Source: Biomphalaria glabrata (taxonomy: Eukaryota; Mollusca; Gastropoda; Planorbidae). Taken from it: 64,000 bases of DNA. The position numbers were made by a program, and so were the translations under genes. The notes beneath the pieces are model-generated. The model worked only from the letters and a program-made list of their open reading frames with translations. It was not told where the DNA came from and made no database searches. Numbering within the stretch: the first letter of the stretch is position 1; every line of letters starts with the position of its first letter. The stretch lies in the NCBI RefSeq assembly GCF_947242115.1, contig NC_074719.1, positions 41,622,349 to 41,686,348 on the forward strand. Reading direction: 5' to 3'. Positions 20,826 to 30,030 of this stretch are shown piece after piece.

Positions 20826-21200
20826 TAATAATTTATGTATAAAACGCTGTTAACAAACAAAATGTAGGCTCAAGGCGCTGTAATAACATTACAAACACAA
20901 ACACAAGAGTTAAAATAACAAACTAATCTAAAAAAAAGTTTTAAACAAATAGGTTCTTCTTAAAAGTAGTGTAGCATGTTGTCTGTCTGAGATCAATGGG
21001 GAGTGACTTTCAAACCTTTGGGCCGAGCACCGAAAAAGCCCGCAGACCGTAGCTTTTGAGGGAGAAACGTGGCACCACTAGAAGCGATGAGTCCATTGAG
21101 CGCAGGGCTCTCTGAGGGACATATGGAGTAATCAGTTCGCTGAGGTACAAGGGCATCTCATTGTTATATATATACAGCAATACCAATAATGTTTGCAACA
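20826..21200 (-). repeat. L2/CR1-like LINE 3' end
   Basis: The 63-codon minus-strand frame reads NEMPLYLSELITPYVPQRAL, RSMDSSLLVVPRFSLKSYGL and RAFSVLGPKV. This is the standard L2/CR1 C-terminus ('LR-----LLVVPR----YG-RAFSV-APKLWN-LP'), followed by the 3' tail shared with 655..890. The copy is 5'-truncated. Confidence 0.8.
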
Positions 21201-21207
21201 ACCGAAG

Positions 21208-21892
21208 TGGTAGGCGCTGTGGCTGAGCGGTGAAACGCCTCTGATTCCACCCAGCTCTAATGGGTACCTGACATTAGTTGGGCAAACGTAAAGGCGGTTG
21301 GTCGTTGTGCTGGCCTCATGACACCCTCGTTAACCGTGGGCCTTTACATCATCTTCCCAAAATAGAATATGTATCCTCCGTTTGGGACCCCTCAACTCAA
21401 GAAAACATTAAGAAACTGGAACAGACACAAAAAAGAGCAGTGAAATTCATAACAAACGAATATTCACATTTGACTAGAGTAACACCTTTAGTAAAATCAC
21501 TAAATTTAGAAAGCCTTCAGGACAGAAGACTCAAAAGTAAAGTAGCAATTATACATAAAACACTGAACCATAATCTTCAAATACAAAAACAAAATTTAAT
21601 AAAATACTCTGAAAGACACAAAAATAAAGGCACATTCCTCGTCCCATATGCTAGGACAAATTTGTACAAGTACTCCTTCTTCCCTAGTGCTATTAGAGCA
21701 TGGAATGGGTTGCCTGAGCTAGCCAGGAAAACCAGTGACCTGGCAGAATTTAAGTCATTGGTTAATATGCATGACTAAATGCATGACGCGTAGGACGTAA
21801 TCATCTTCTTTTTTGAAGTAACGTCTGTATCATATAAGATAAGATATAGATCGGAAGGTCTGAAAAAGGGGGACTTTACTTTTACTTTGTAC
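21208..21892 (+). repeat. SINE family A split by a LINE insertion
   Basis: SINE head and body at 21208..21357 (TAGGCGCTGTGGCTGAGCGG to CTTTACATCATCTTCCC) and SINE tail at 21846..21892 (GGAAGGTCTGAAAAAGGGGG ACTTTACTTT). The intact family member at 46.05 kb has these two segments joined through CTATAGACCACAAGGTCTG. The 490 bp between them is a LINE-G copy. The head lacks its box B segment (deletion after GTGAAACGCCTCTGA). Confidence 0.85.
21358..21848 (+). repeat. LINE-G 3' copy, young, inserted in the SINE
   Basis: The frame 21278..21778 stays open through the LINE part: YVSSVWDPSTQENIKKLEQT, QKRAVKFITNEYSHLTRVTP, LVKSLNLESLQDRRLKSK, RHKNKGTFLVPYARTNLYKY, FFPSAIRAWNGLPELARKTS. This is the C-terminal end of a CR1/Jockey-group reverse transcriptase ORF, ending in a stop, then the 3' UTR GAAGTAACGTCTGTATC and a (GATAA)n tail. 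The DNA is very close to the 61.6-kb copy, so the family moved recently. Confidence 0.88.
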
Positions 21893-22205
21893 TTACCAGA
21901 AGTAAACTATATTGATATAAATTTACTCTATTAGTTGAACATTTTGATCATCAAACCTTCAAACTTAATGTCTAGATTACTCTGGATAGAGATACTGGCC
22001 CAAATATGACCTTTCAATGTACGGGGGAGAGTTTTGGTATATACTGCTCACTTCCTTTCCTATAGGGATGGTTATAATGCCACTCCAATACTGAGAGTGA
22101 GAACGAAGAACAGAGTCGATTTTTCTTACTTATACAATAACTATAAGTAGCTATGCGATGTCATCAAATGTTCTGACCAGGGACTGCAATCTTTAACATT
22201 GTGGA

Positions 22206-22335
22206 ATGAGTGGTTGAGAGGAAAATTGGATTGGATGCCCATCAAGGGGGCACGAGTTCGAATCCCGACTCAATCGGGATTTGTGTTTGAGGAGGCAGCA
22301 CCGAAAACTATAGTCACCTTAGTCATGTCATTCAA
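22206..22335 (+). repeat. tRNA-headed SINE head, family B-like
   Basis: GAGTGGTTGAGAGG (box A-like) and GAGTTCGAATCCCGACTCAA (box B) are spaced as in a tRNA gene but without pairing arms, followed by GAGGAGGCAGCACCGAAAAC, which resembles the family-B middle at 58.27 kb (GGCAGCACCAAAACCT). The tail is missing. Confidence 0.55.
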
Positions 22336-22699
22336 TTTGTAATAGATCTAGACTCAGAAATATTTTTTACCAATAGTCCTGTTTATCGCAATTTCATGAC
22401 TTTCTCAATGCGCTATGATATTATCACTTGTCTGGATCAGTGGGTAAAAAGGAGGGGGAGGGGAGAATGGGGTATGTGGGTCACTGCATTAATGTTATCG
22501 TGATCGCTTTTTTTTAAAATGTATTTTATTTAAAACAAAACTAAAGTCACTTCCTTCAACTTAGCCGGAGTTTATCATGTCTCTATTCCTATCCTTTTTT
22601 TCCATCCCCAGTGTGGAACAGTGCGCTGGTGCACACCATATATGTCAGTGCGGGGACTGAGTTAAAACAGTATAAAGGGGACTCATTCAACTTATAACA

Positions 22700-22930
22700 C
22701 CACATTTGTCAAGTAAAATTTCTTTCCCTTGTTTTCGATATCAAACAAAATAATAATTTACCAATAGTTAATTGACTGAACTGTTATGTTTTTTTAATTG
22801 ATTCTTGTTCTGTCAAGTACAAGAAATAATTGTGCAAACTTTCAGCTTGATCCGAGAATGGTTGTGGGAGAAATAACAAGTATAAACTTTTTACTATTCA
22901 GAGCTGTTATAGGCTTTGTAAAAATAGTGA
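22700..22930 (+). repeat. dispersed repeat family D
   Basis: TTTCTTTCCCTTGTTTTCGA TATCAAACAAAATAATAAT, then ATAATTGTGCAAACTTTCAG CTTGATCCGAGAATGG and GGGAGAAATAACAAGTATAA ACTTTTTAC. Same order as the 5.1-kb copy. Confidence 0.65.
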
Positions 22931-22966
22931 TATATGGCTAGAGTAGAATTTATTATTTATTGATAC

Positions 22967-23193
22967 TGTTATAGCTCCACCATGCGCACCGCCATCCAGG
23001 CTAGTGCTAGAAGGTGCGCACCGTGATAGACTAGACCTAAAAGGATGTCAATATTAGAAAGAGAACGATTTCCGCCCAAGTAGAGAGCCAGTATGGAGAG
23101 ATTGTGCCTAAGATAGAGGTTGTTTTGTGTACCTGTGATGTCCTGTAAATAAACGTCTATTTCTCGTCTAGTTGCCTCCCTTAAGTTATTACA
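22967..23193 (+). mobile_element. solo LTR, 227 bp
   Basis: LTR-retrotransposon fossil. Begins TGTTATAGCTCCACCATGCG, ends AAGTTATTACA, has AATAAA near its end, and is flanked by the 4-bp duplication ATAC (22963..22966, 23194..23197). Same family as 20596..20821. Confidence 0.78.
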
Positions 23194-23271
23194 ATACTTT
23201 AGCAATATAAAAAAAAAAGTATTTTTTTAAAAGTAATCAATCAACCTTTTTAGAATTTGTACGATTTGGGT

Positions 23272-23287
23272 GGCCCTGAAAAGGGCC
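23272..23287 (-). terminator. histone mRNA 3' stem-loop
   Basis: Minus strand GGCCCTTTTCAGGGCC: a 6-bp stem (GGCCCT/AGGGCC) and a TTTC loop, preceded by ACGG context and followed by ACCCA. This fits the metazoan replication-dependent histone consensus GGYYCUUUUMAGRRCC at every position. It begins 49 bases past the stop codon of the linker-histone-like gene, the normal distance. It would be bound by SLBP and direct U7-dependent cleavage instead of polyadenylation. No strong AAAGAG-type purine element is evident downstream. Confidence 0.9.
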
Positions 23288-23336
23288 GTAGAAAAAAAAA
23301 TGTGAAAAACACTAAAACTGTATTCTTAAGTGTCAC

Positions 23337-23747
23337 TCAGTTCTTTTTGTGGCGTCTGCGTTTGTGGCTCCTGTGGTGGTCCCCGCGTGGTTTCTTTCGC
23401 TGGTGTTTTCGCTCCGGTGCTTCCTCTTCCGAGTTCTCCTCCCTTGTGGAAGAGTGCCTCCTTCGGCGAGTCGGCTTCTTTTCCGTTATGATGTAGCGCT
23501 CAGTCCCTTCTGGCCTCTCGACTATCCCTTGGTCCACGGCCTTGTACAGCGCTTTGGCGACCAGGGCTTTGGCGATCCTGGCGTTCATCAGGTCCCGGTC
23601 CACCAGATACTCCGCCACTTCGTCCCGTGTGGAGCCCTCGTGGTTACTCAGCGCCTTGATGGCGTTGAGGATCAAGTCCTGTTGGGTGATCGCCTTCCTG
23701 CATTTCGACTCCGGGCTTTGTGATGTGTCGGATTCGGCAGACGACAT
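23337..23747 (-). CDS. linker histone H1-like protein, intronless
   Basis: Start ATG at 23747; product 136 aa. Residues 1-18 are a Ser-rich head (MSSAESDTSQSPESKCRK). Residues 19-92 fit the winged-helix globular domain of H1/H5: ITQQDLILNAIKAL aligns with helix 1, GSTRDEVAEYLVDRD with helix 2, IAKALVAKALYKAVDQGIV with helix 3, then a wing ending ERYIITEKK. The tail (93-136) is Arg/His/Lys-rich (RRRRH, KRRRHKKN) with an acidic patch SEEEAPE, instead of the Lys/Ala/Pro tail of somatic H1, and is much shorter than the usual 100 residues. A CCAAT box (minus strand GCCAATC, 23823..23829) lies about 75 bp upstream in a GC-rich promoter. Single exon plus 3' stem-loop marks a replication-dependent histone gene. 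No core histone gene is nearby. An H1 variant or sperm-type protein is possible. Confidence 0.78.
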   Translation of the reverse strand: MSSAESDTSQSPESKCRKAITQQDLILNAIKALSNHEGSTRDEVAEYLVDRDLMNARIAKALVAKALYKAVDQGIVERPEGTERYIITEKKPTRRRRHSSTREENSEEEAPERKHQRKKPRGDHHRSHKRRRHKKN

Positions 23748-23821
23748 GATGCTCTCCTTGTTTCCTATTTTGCTAGTCTTTCCTTTCAAACTGGGCTGCC
23801 GAAATGTATGGCGTGCGCTCT

Positions 23822-23829
23822 TTGATTGG
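23822..23829 (-). promoter_or_regulatory. CCAAT box of the H1-like gene
   Basis: GCCAATCA on the minus strand inside a GC-rich block (23795..23860), about 75 bp upstream of the start codon. CCAAT boxes are common in histone promoters. No clear TATA box seen. Confidence 0.45.
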
Positions 23830-24043
23830 CAGAGCCACGGGCGCGCGCGAGAGCTACATCAATCAGTAGTCAGCCTAGCGAACCTCCGAGAAGTCGGAAA
23901 TGGAGCCAAATCAACAAGATTTAGAGCTACACCTGCTTCTAGATTTATTTTAAAAAAAAACTTTTTTTTCTGATTTAGTGCGCAAGTGTGCAACGCTTGT
24001 TCTGGGGCGAAAAAAAAGTGTATCGACTTATCCAATAATTGTA

Positions 24044-24100
24044 GCCTAGTGCCATAGGAGAATGAAATGGGTTGCCAGGAAAACTAACGACTTAGCAGAG
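24044..24100 (+). repeat. LINE-G fragment
   Basis: CCTAGTGCCATAGGAGAATG, GGGTTGCC, AGGAAAACTAACGACTTAGC AGAG: the 'FFPSAIR-WNGLP' block with a small deletion. Confidence 0.6.
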
Positions 24101-24185
24101 ATCCGGTAATAATATTGCCAAGGATTGAGTAAACTTTTTTTCTTTTTTTTTCCTCCCTTTAAGTTTATTTATAGAAACATGTAAT

Positions 24186-24726
24186 CAGGGCCGGTCCTAA
24201 CAGTAGCTGGGCCCTATGCGAAACTGATTGCGCGGGGCCTAGTCTGGATGGGAATAGGAATAAGATGAGTGAAAATTAAGATTTTGTATTAGAAAATAAA
24301 TTAGACTTTGAATTATATTCATTCTTTACTATGTACGAAATAGCTATCAAATTAACTTTACTTTACGAACCTTGAGACCTATGGCATATTTATATGCCAG
24401 TGACTATAAAAGTAAAAAAAAAGTATTGTAACTTCCGATTAAAGTGAAAATTCGCCCAATTATTACATTTTATTCAATAAAAGCTGACAAACCCTTCATT
24501 TCTTTTATCGCGCGGAGGATTGACGTTTTCCGCAATGAATTACACCCACAAATGACAATTTTGTCTATCTTTCAGGAGATTTTAATAAATTCAGATTTTT
24601 CTAGGAATTTTTCGTATATAGGCCCTATTTGCAATTTAATAATTACACATAGAATTCGCGCGGGGCTTATGAAAGCGCGGAGCCCACTGCGACCGCATAG
24701 GTTGCAGTGGCCTAAGACCGGCCCTG
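24186..24726 (+). mobile_element. complete hAT MITE, 541 bp
   Basis: Ends CAGGGCCGGTCCTAA and TTGCAGTGGCCTAAGACCGG CCCTG are inverted repeats, and the flanks carry a perfect 8-bp duplication CATGTAAT (24178..24185 and 24727..24734). Sub-terminal blocks GGGCCCTATGCGAAACTGAT TGCGCGGGGCC and GCGCGGGGCTTATGAAAGCG are also partly inverted. No transposase frame. A truncated relative is at 14754..15172. Confidence 0.9.
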
Positions 24727-25045
24727 CATGTAATTGAAGATAATTGTAAGTTTTCACCAATTATTCATGTGTACGACATCAACCATCCAGTTTTTATAAG
24801 TCCTTATACGTCAGTCATAAAATGTTTCTTTTTAATCTTCCCAGTATATGCCTACTAGTTAAGAATAAACAGCAAAATACAATGGTAGGCTATATCAACT
24901 ATTTTCTAATCTCTCATCGATAGATTCAACAAAACTATAAATCAATAAAATCATGTATTTGTTTTCTAAATACTGCTTAGGATATTTACGATTTGTTGTC
25001 ACATGCAAATAGACAGAATCAATAAGCAACAAATGGATAACATAT

Positions 25046-25277
25046 TGTAATAACTTAAGTGAGGCAAACTCAACGAGGCACATATATCTTTATTTACACG
25101 ACATCACAGGTACACAAAACAACATTTATCTTAGGCACAGTCTTTTCACTTCGGCTCTCACCTTGGGCGGAAATCGTTCTCCTCTTCTCTTTCTAATGTT
25201 GACATCCTTTTCAGTCTAGTCTATCACAGTGCGCACCTTCTAGCTTAGATGGCGGTGCGCATGGCAGAGTTATAACA
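25046..25277 (-). mobile_element. solo LTR, 232 bp, minus orientation
   Basis: LTR-retrotransposon fossil. Read on the minus strand it begins TGTTATAACTCTGCCATGCG and ends AAGTTATTACA, with AATAAA. Flanked by the 4-bp duplication ATAT (25042..25045, 25278..25281). Third copy of the family at 20596 and 22967. Confidence 0.78.
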
Positions 25278-25491
25278 ATATTCTAGAGAGATAGTTTTAT
25301 TACTACGCAACGCTATACTTTATCGGCTCACCTTCTTCTTCTTCCTCGTTCTCATTGTCATGTTGGAGCGTTCAGATGACTAGACTGTCACTAGACCAAA
25401 TATTCGAGAAGAACTGCGCAGTGGTTTCCAAATCAGGGAGCTCTCCATATAGTTTTCTTTCTATATGGGTGATTTGGGGCCAGTCTCTTAT

Positions 25492-25665
25492 TCGAGAGAG
25501 AAAGAGAAACAGAAAGAGAGAGGAAGAAAATGGAGATAAAGAGAAACAAAGAGAGTGAAAGAAAGAAAGTACCAAAGAGATAAAACAAAGAGAGAGGAGA
25601 ATGAAAGAGAAAGAGAGAGAAACAAAGAGAAAGAAAGAGAGAGAAACAAAGAGAAAGTAAGAGGG
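25492..25665 (+). repeat. polypurine tract of GAGAAA/GAGA units
   Basis: About 170 bases almost entirely A and G on the plus strand (GAGAGAAAGAGAAACAGAAA style). Mirror-symmetric purine tracts of this kind can form triplexes. The overlapping open frames on both strands (for example 25355..25558 plus and 25433..25672 minus) are composition artefacts. Confidence 0.85.
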
Positions 25666-26184
25666 TCCACACTTATTAGGTTGAGATCACTTCATCTTTC
25701 ATCTAGATATCGCCACTCAAATTTGACATCTTAATTGTATCAGTTTGAACTTAGGAAACAAGGATTTCCCCAAAACACCGATTGTCCATCTTGCTACGCT
25801 GAGAATATCACGTATACCCTGATTATTTTTCAATCAGCACTAATGGTCTCACTATAGAAATGTTTACAATTTAGAAATATCCTTTTAATGTCGTATGTAA
25901 ACAATGCAGGGGGGGGGGCTTTCTAATGTGAATGAAAACAGCGATGAGTAGAGAGTAGTGGCGTGTCATGTGATTTGTCAGAACCAATCAAATGAACGTC
26001 ATCATCTAATTTTTTTTCTTTAATTCGAATGAAAAAAAAAAAGAAGATTAAAACAGTAAAAAAAATGTTCGATTTATTATTTACTAGCAGTACTCACCGA
26101 CTACGCCCGTTGTTTTGTTCCCATGGCAGGAACCTCCCCTTCTTTTCTTCTTTTGAAATTTCAAAAAAAAAAAGGAACCACATT

Positions 26185-26495
26185 TTAATAACTCTCCTAA
26201 CATAGGCTACATTTTTTTAAAAAACCTAACAAAGGCTACATTTTAACAACCTCCCTAACAATGGCTACATTTTAACAACCCCCCTAACGTAGGTTGCATT
26301 TTAATAACCCCCCTAACATATGCTACATTTTAACACCACCACCCCCACCCCCCTACGTAGTCTACATTTAAACACCACCACCACCCACCCCCCAACGTAG
26401 TCTACATTTTAACACCACCACCACCCACCCCCCTACGTAGTCTACATTTTAACACCACCACCACCCACCCCCCCTACGTAGGCTACATTTTAGCC
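26185..26495 (+). repeat. tandem repeat, unit about 35-45 bp
   Basis: Units of GGCTACATTTTAACAACCCC CCTAACATA grading into GTCTACATTTTAACACCACC ACCACCCACCCCCCTACGTA. The first four are about 35 bp; the last four are longer because a CCA expansion was added. Confidence 0.8.
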
Positions 26496-26767
26496 TGTGA
26501 ATTAGTGAATCTGTTACGACGAAATGTAACGTCCCGCACTCTGTCCTTCTCTTTCTAGTATCCACATTTTTTTTTTCAGTTTTTCACCCCGCGCATCGCA
26601 ATCTTTAGATTCGATTTAGAAAGATCAGCTTTATAACGCCATTCCAGTCACACATAAATACATATGCTTTTAGCCCTTGAATTCTAGTTGGGCCTATCAA
26701 TTGTATTTATCTGCTCCCCCCCCCCCCCCTTTACTACCTCCCTCCCCGAACAGACAAAAGTTAGTCC

Positions 26768-27125
26768 TACATACAATCTCTGACTTTGATTCGGCTTCTC
26801 AATATCCTACATACAATCTCTGACTTTTCTTCAGCTTCTCAATATCCTACATACAATCTCTGACTTTTCTTCAGCTTCTCAATATCCTACATACAATCTC
26901 TGACTTTTCTTCAGCTTCTCAATATCCTACATACAATCTCTGACTTTTCTTCAGCTTCTCAATATCCTGCATACAATCTCTGACTTTTCTTCAGCTTCTC
27001 AATATCCTACATACAATCTCTAACTTTTCTTCAGCTTCTCAATATCCTACATACAATCTCTGACTTTTCTTCAGCTTCTCAATATCCTACATACAATCTC
27101 TGACTTTTCTTCGGCTTCTCAAGAT
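26768..27125 (+). repeat. 40-bp tandem repeat, 9 copies
   Basis: Unit TCCTACATACAATCTCTGAC TTTTCTTCAGCTTCTCAATA, nine copies with only a handful of substitutions (tttgattcggc in the first, tgcat in the fifth, taacttt in the sixth). Confidence 0.93.
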
Positions 27126-29841
27126 TCAATCTACTCTTTATTGCTTTTCAAACCTAACCCCATACCTCACTCAAACACCCACTTTCGCACTTTTTGGCCT
27201 TGTTTTTTTTTTTTTTTCAAAGACATTCTTTAACATCCTTTAGCATCCTCCAATTGATAGACCCTTCATCACACACTTCTCAGCTATAAATCTATATATA
27301 GCATCAATTTTTAGTTTTAACCCTATTTTGCATCTTTTAATCATAAGCAGGCCTAACAGACTCTAGTGAATGTCAACACTTAAGTAAATGATCAGCACAT
27401 AAATACAATGTTTTTACATTTTGTGTTTATTCAGCAAAGAAATGATACTAAAAAAAAAAGCTGTTCTGTAGAGCATGATATACAATGTAGTCATGAAGAT
27501 TATGAATGATCAGACATTTTAAAACAAATTCACAAATGACTAAATACAAACCTTTCAAGTCCCCCAATGTATTCAGAAAGAAAAATAACAACATGACAAG
27601 TAAAAAGAAAAAAAAAAGCTCAAATATAAACTATAATGGTGATAAGCACAACATTAACATTTTTGGCTGACATTGTTTTTAGACATTGTGCTTTATATGC
27701 CAGATTTTATTCCCATTTTCAGCTAATAATAATAACAGACATTTCATGAGTGAAATGTAAAAGGAAAAGTGGAATGTTATTAACACACAAGAGCTAAATG
27801 CCTTCTACAAGCTGGCAGTTCTCCCTAATGTGCTGGTTTGATGTCTTTTAAAAGAATGATTCCCTCTCAAACATTTGTTTCACTTTAAATATTTTTAGTA
27901 AAGCAACTAAGGGCAAATATAGAATGTACCAGATATCAGATGCACACCAGGTGTTTAATGTTTAAGTATGCATACAGCCACTCAGAAATAGATGTAATTA
28001 AATATCCAGATATGTCTGCATTTTTTATAGTTAAGCGCCAAAAAAAAAATGAATTTGAAAATATGTAAAGATCTAAAATTCAAGTACAAAAATTAATGTT
28101 AATGAGGTTTTCTATAAGACAATATCTTTACAATGTAAACAGTAATCTTTACGTAAGAAAATGAAACAGCTGTTGAGATTATGAAGCGTCAATGATAAAC
28201 TGCTATGAGATGGACATGTTGTATGACCACATTGAATTAGAAGGTCAAGGTCATCATGATCTTTATTCTACATAGGTGGCGCCGAGACATCAATATCATC
28301 AAGTTGAAAAAAGATGGATTGGAAAATAAATGAAAACAAAAAAATACAAGTAAATGTTTACATCAAATTCCTTTTTTTTTTTTTGTAAAATTGTATAATT
28401 AACAATAAAAATTCTCACTTTATAAAATGTTTGTAAGCTACCTGTACTCAAATAAATTTAAATATTCTACGTAACCATAAATGTCCAGGTTTGTACTGAT
28501 TTAAAAAAAAATAAATAAATAAAAAACGTTATTCATTATGTATATTATAAAAAAAAAAAAGCATTTTACATTGTATGTCAAACTAAGTGAATTTTTTGTT
28601 CAGAATATTATTATTTACTATTCTATTTTCCATTTCATTAAATAGCTTTAAAAAAAAAAAAAAAAAAAAAGCATTGGGCAAAATAACGTCAGTTTGATCA
28701 TCACAATTCAATTTATAACATCAATGTCCATTTCATGGAATGGGAAGAGGGAATTAGTTTTCAACTTTGACCTATTTACAAAAAACATTGTGCCAAAAAT
28801 CTGGCCAAACAAACAAACATGGAAGAATGTGTAAGAATTTTGTTCACCCTGGTAGCATCAAATTATATAAATATACAAGATGTCTTTGAAGCCACTAAAT
28901 ACTCAGGTGAAATAAAATGTAGACATGGTGAAATGAAGTAAGCAAACAATCAAAAAACTATCTAAGCATACATTATATTGGTCGAGAGAAATACTGTAGA
29001 CACTTAAACTGAACAAGTAAGTAAGAAGTAAAAGGAGAGCATTTTATTGACAAGATGAAATTCATAATTAACTGAAAAATTATTATCATTAACTAATTTA
29101 GATGTGAAAATGTACAGTTCAAAGTGTTAACATTACAGATTATTGAGCCATTTCTTTTTTTTTTACACGCTGGATGAGATTTTAAAAATTTAAGTCAATA
29201 ATAATTCTGCCTAGTACTTGAAATACAGCACTATTCCTTAGACTTTGGACTCTTTTATTTTAGAATCGAAGAAACTATATCCTAGGCTAAACCTCAAGCT
29301 GGACAATTGCAACCATCCAATCATTATTGTAATTATGTCTAGAAATAAGTAAAAAAAAAATTACTTTGTATAGCTGAATGACAATACATTTTTCACCTAA
29401 GTTCACAATGGCTCACATTGACCTAGACCTGTAAGTAAATCTTACACTAGATCTGCGGGCCTCCAATAGAGGAGACTCAATATTGTACTACTAAACTATA
29501 CTTTCAATATACTACAGGACATAAGCCTAAGCCCATCAGATTATAATAAATGCCTACATCAAGTAATACAAAAACTTCTTATATTTTGTATGAATAAAAA
29601 TGTAAAAAAATACACATTCTAGAACTATATACATAGCATTAAAGACATAAGAAACATTCAACTATAATCGTTTTGCAAAAAAAAAATTTTTTTTTTAAAG
29701 AAAGAAAAATAAAGCAAGAGAGGATGACAGTTCTATATTTTATGTAGTGGCATTATACTCAAACGCAAATGCTGTTAAAGAACAGAGTGTAAAAGGGATC
29801 TAGCGTAACATGGTATAAATAAGATTTAGAAGCTATACAGT
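27126..29841 (-). other. probable long 3' UTR of the DDAH gene and flank
   Basis: AT-rich, free of recognisable repeats from about 27.4 kb to the DDAH stop at 29842, and without coding potential. Minus-strand AATAAA signals occur at 29043..29048 and 27426..27431, among others. The change from satellite to unique AT-rich sequence near 27.3-27.4 kb suggests the transcript could run that far, but no decisive end can be chosen from sequence. Confidence 0.4.
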
Positions 29842-30030
29842 CTAGTGAGCATCTGAACGTTTCCACATGGTGAAGTAACCGAGGTCTTCATCTTGAATGT
29901 TGCTGATGATGCGCTTGGGGTTCCTGGTGCGGGTGATGAGGAGGGCCAAGCTGCCTATTGTCCCACCAACTTTAGAAAGCTCACTGAATTGTACATGATG
30001 CCTTGGCCACAGAATCTTTTCATCCAGTGC
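29842..30030 (-). other. DDAH alternative terminal exon 5b (exon 6)
   Basis: Acceptor tatctccacag|GCA CTG GAT at 30030, phase 0, stop TAG at 29844..29842; 62 codons. ALDEKILWPRHH, VQFSELSKVGGTIGSLALLI, TRTRN, then an extra 28 residues ending MWKRSDAH. Spliced directly to exon 4 it gives the exact family spacing between GH and the VSMSEL-like block (27 residues, as in human DDAH1), whereas exon 5a gives 30. Confidence 0.8.

Noticed and set aside
20596-23193. one LTR retrotransposon with LTRs at 20596 and 22967
   Set aside because: The two LTRs have different target duplications (ATAA and ATAC) and the DNA between them is a LINE tail, a split SINE and a family-D repeat, so they are independent solo LTRs.
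23790-23973. plus-strand ORFs of 124 and 143 codons opposite the H1-like gene (23349..23973)
   Set aside because: Antisense shadows caused by the high GC content of the histone-like gene; no features of their own.
25355-25672. Ser/Leu/Phe- or Arg/Glu-rich ORFs
   Set aside because: Composition artefacts of the polypurine tract.
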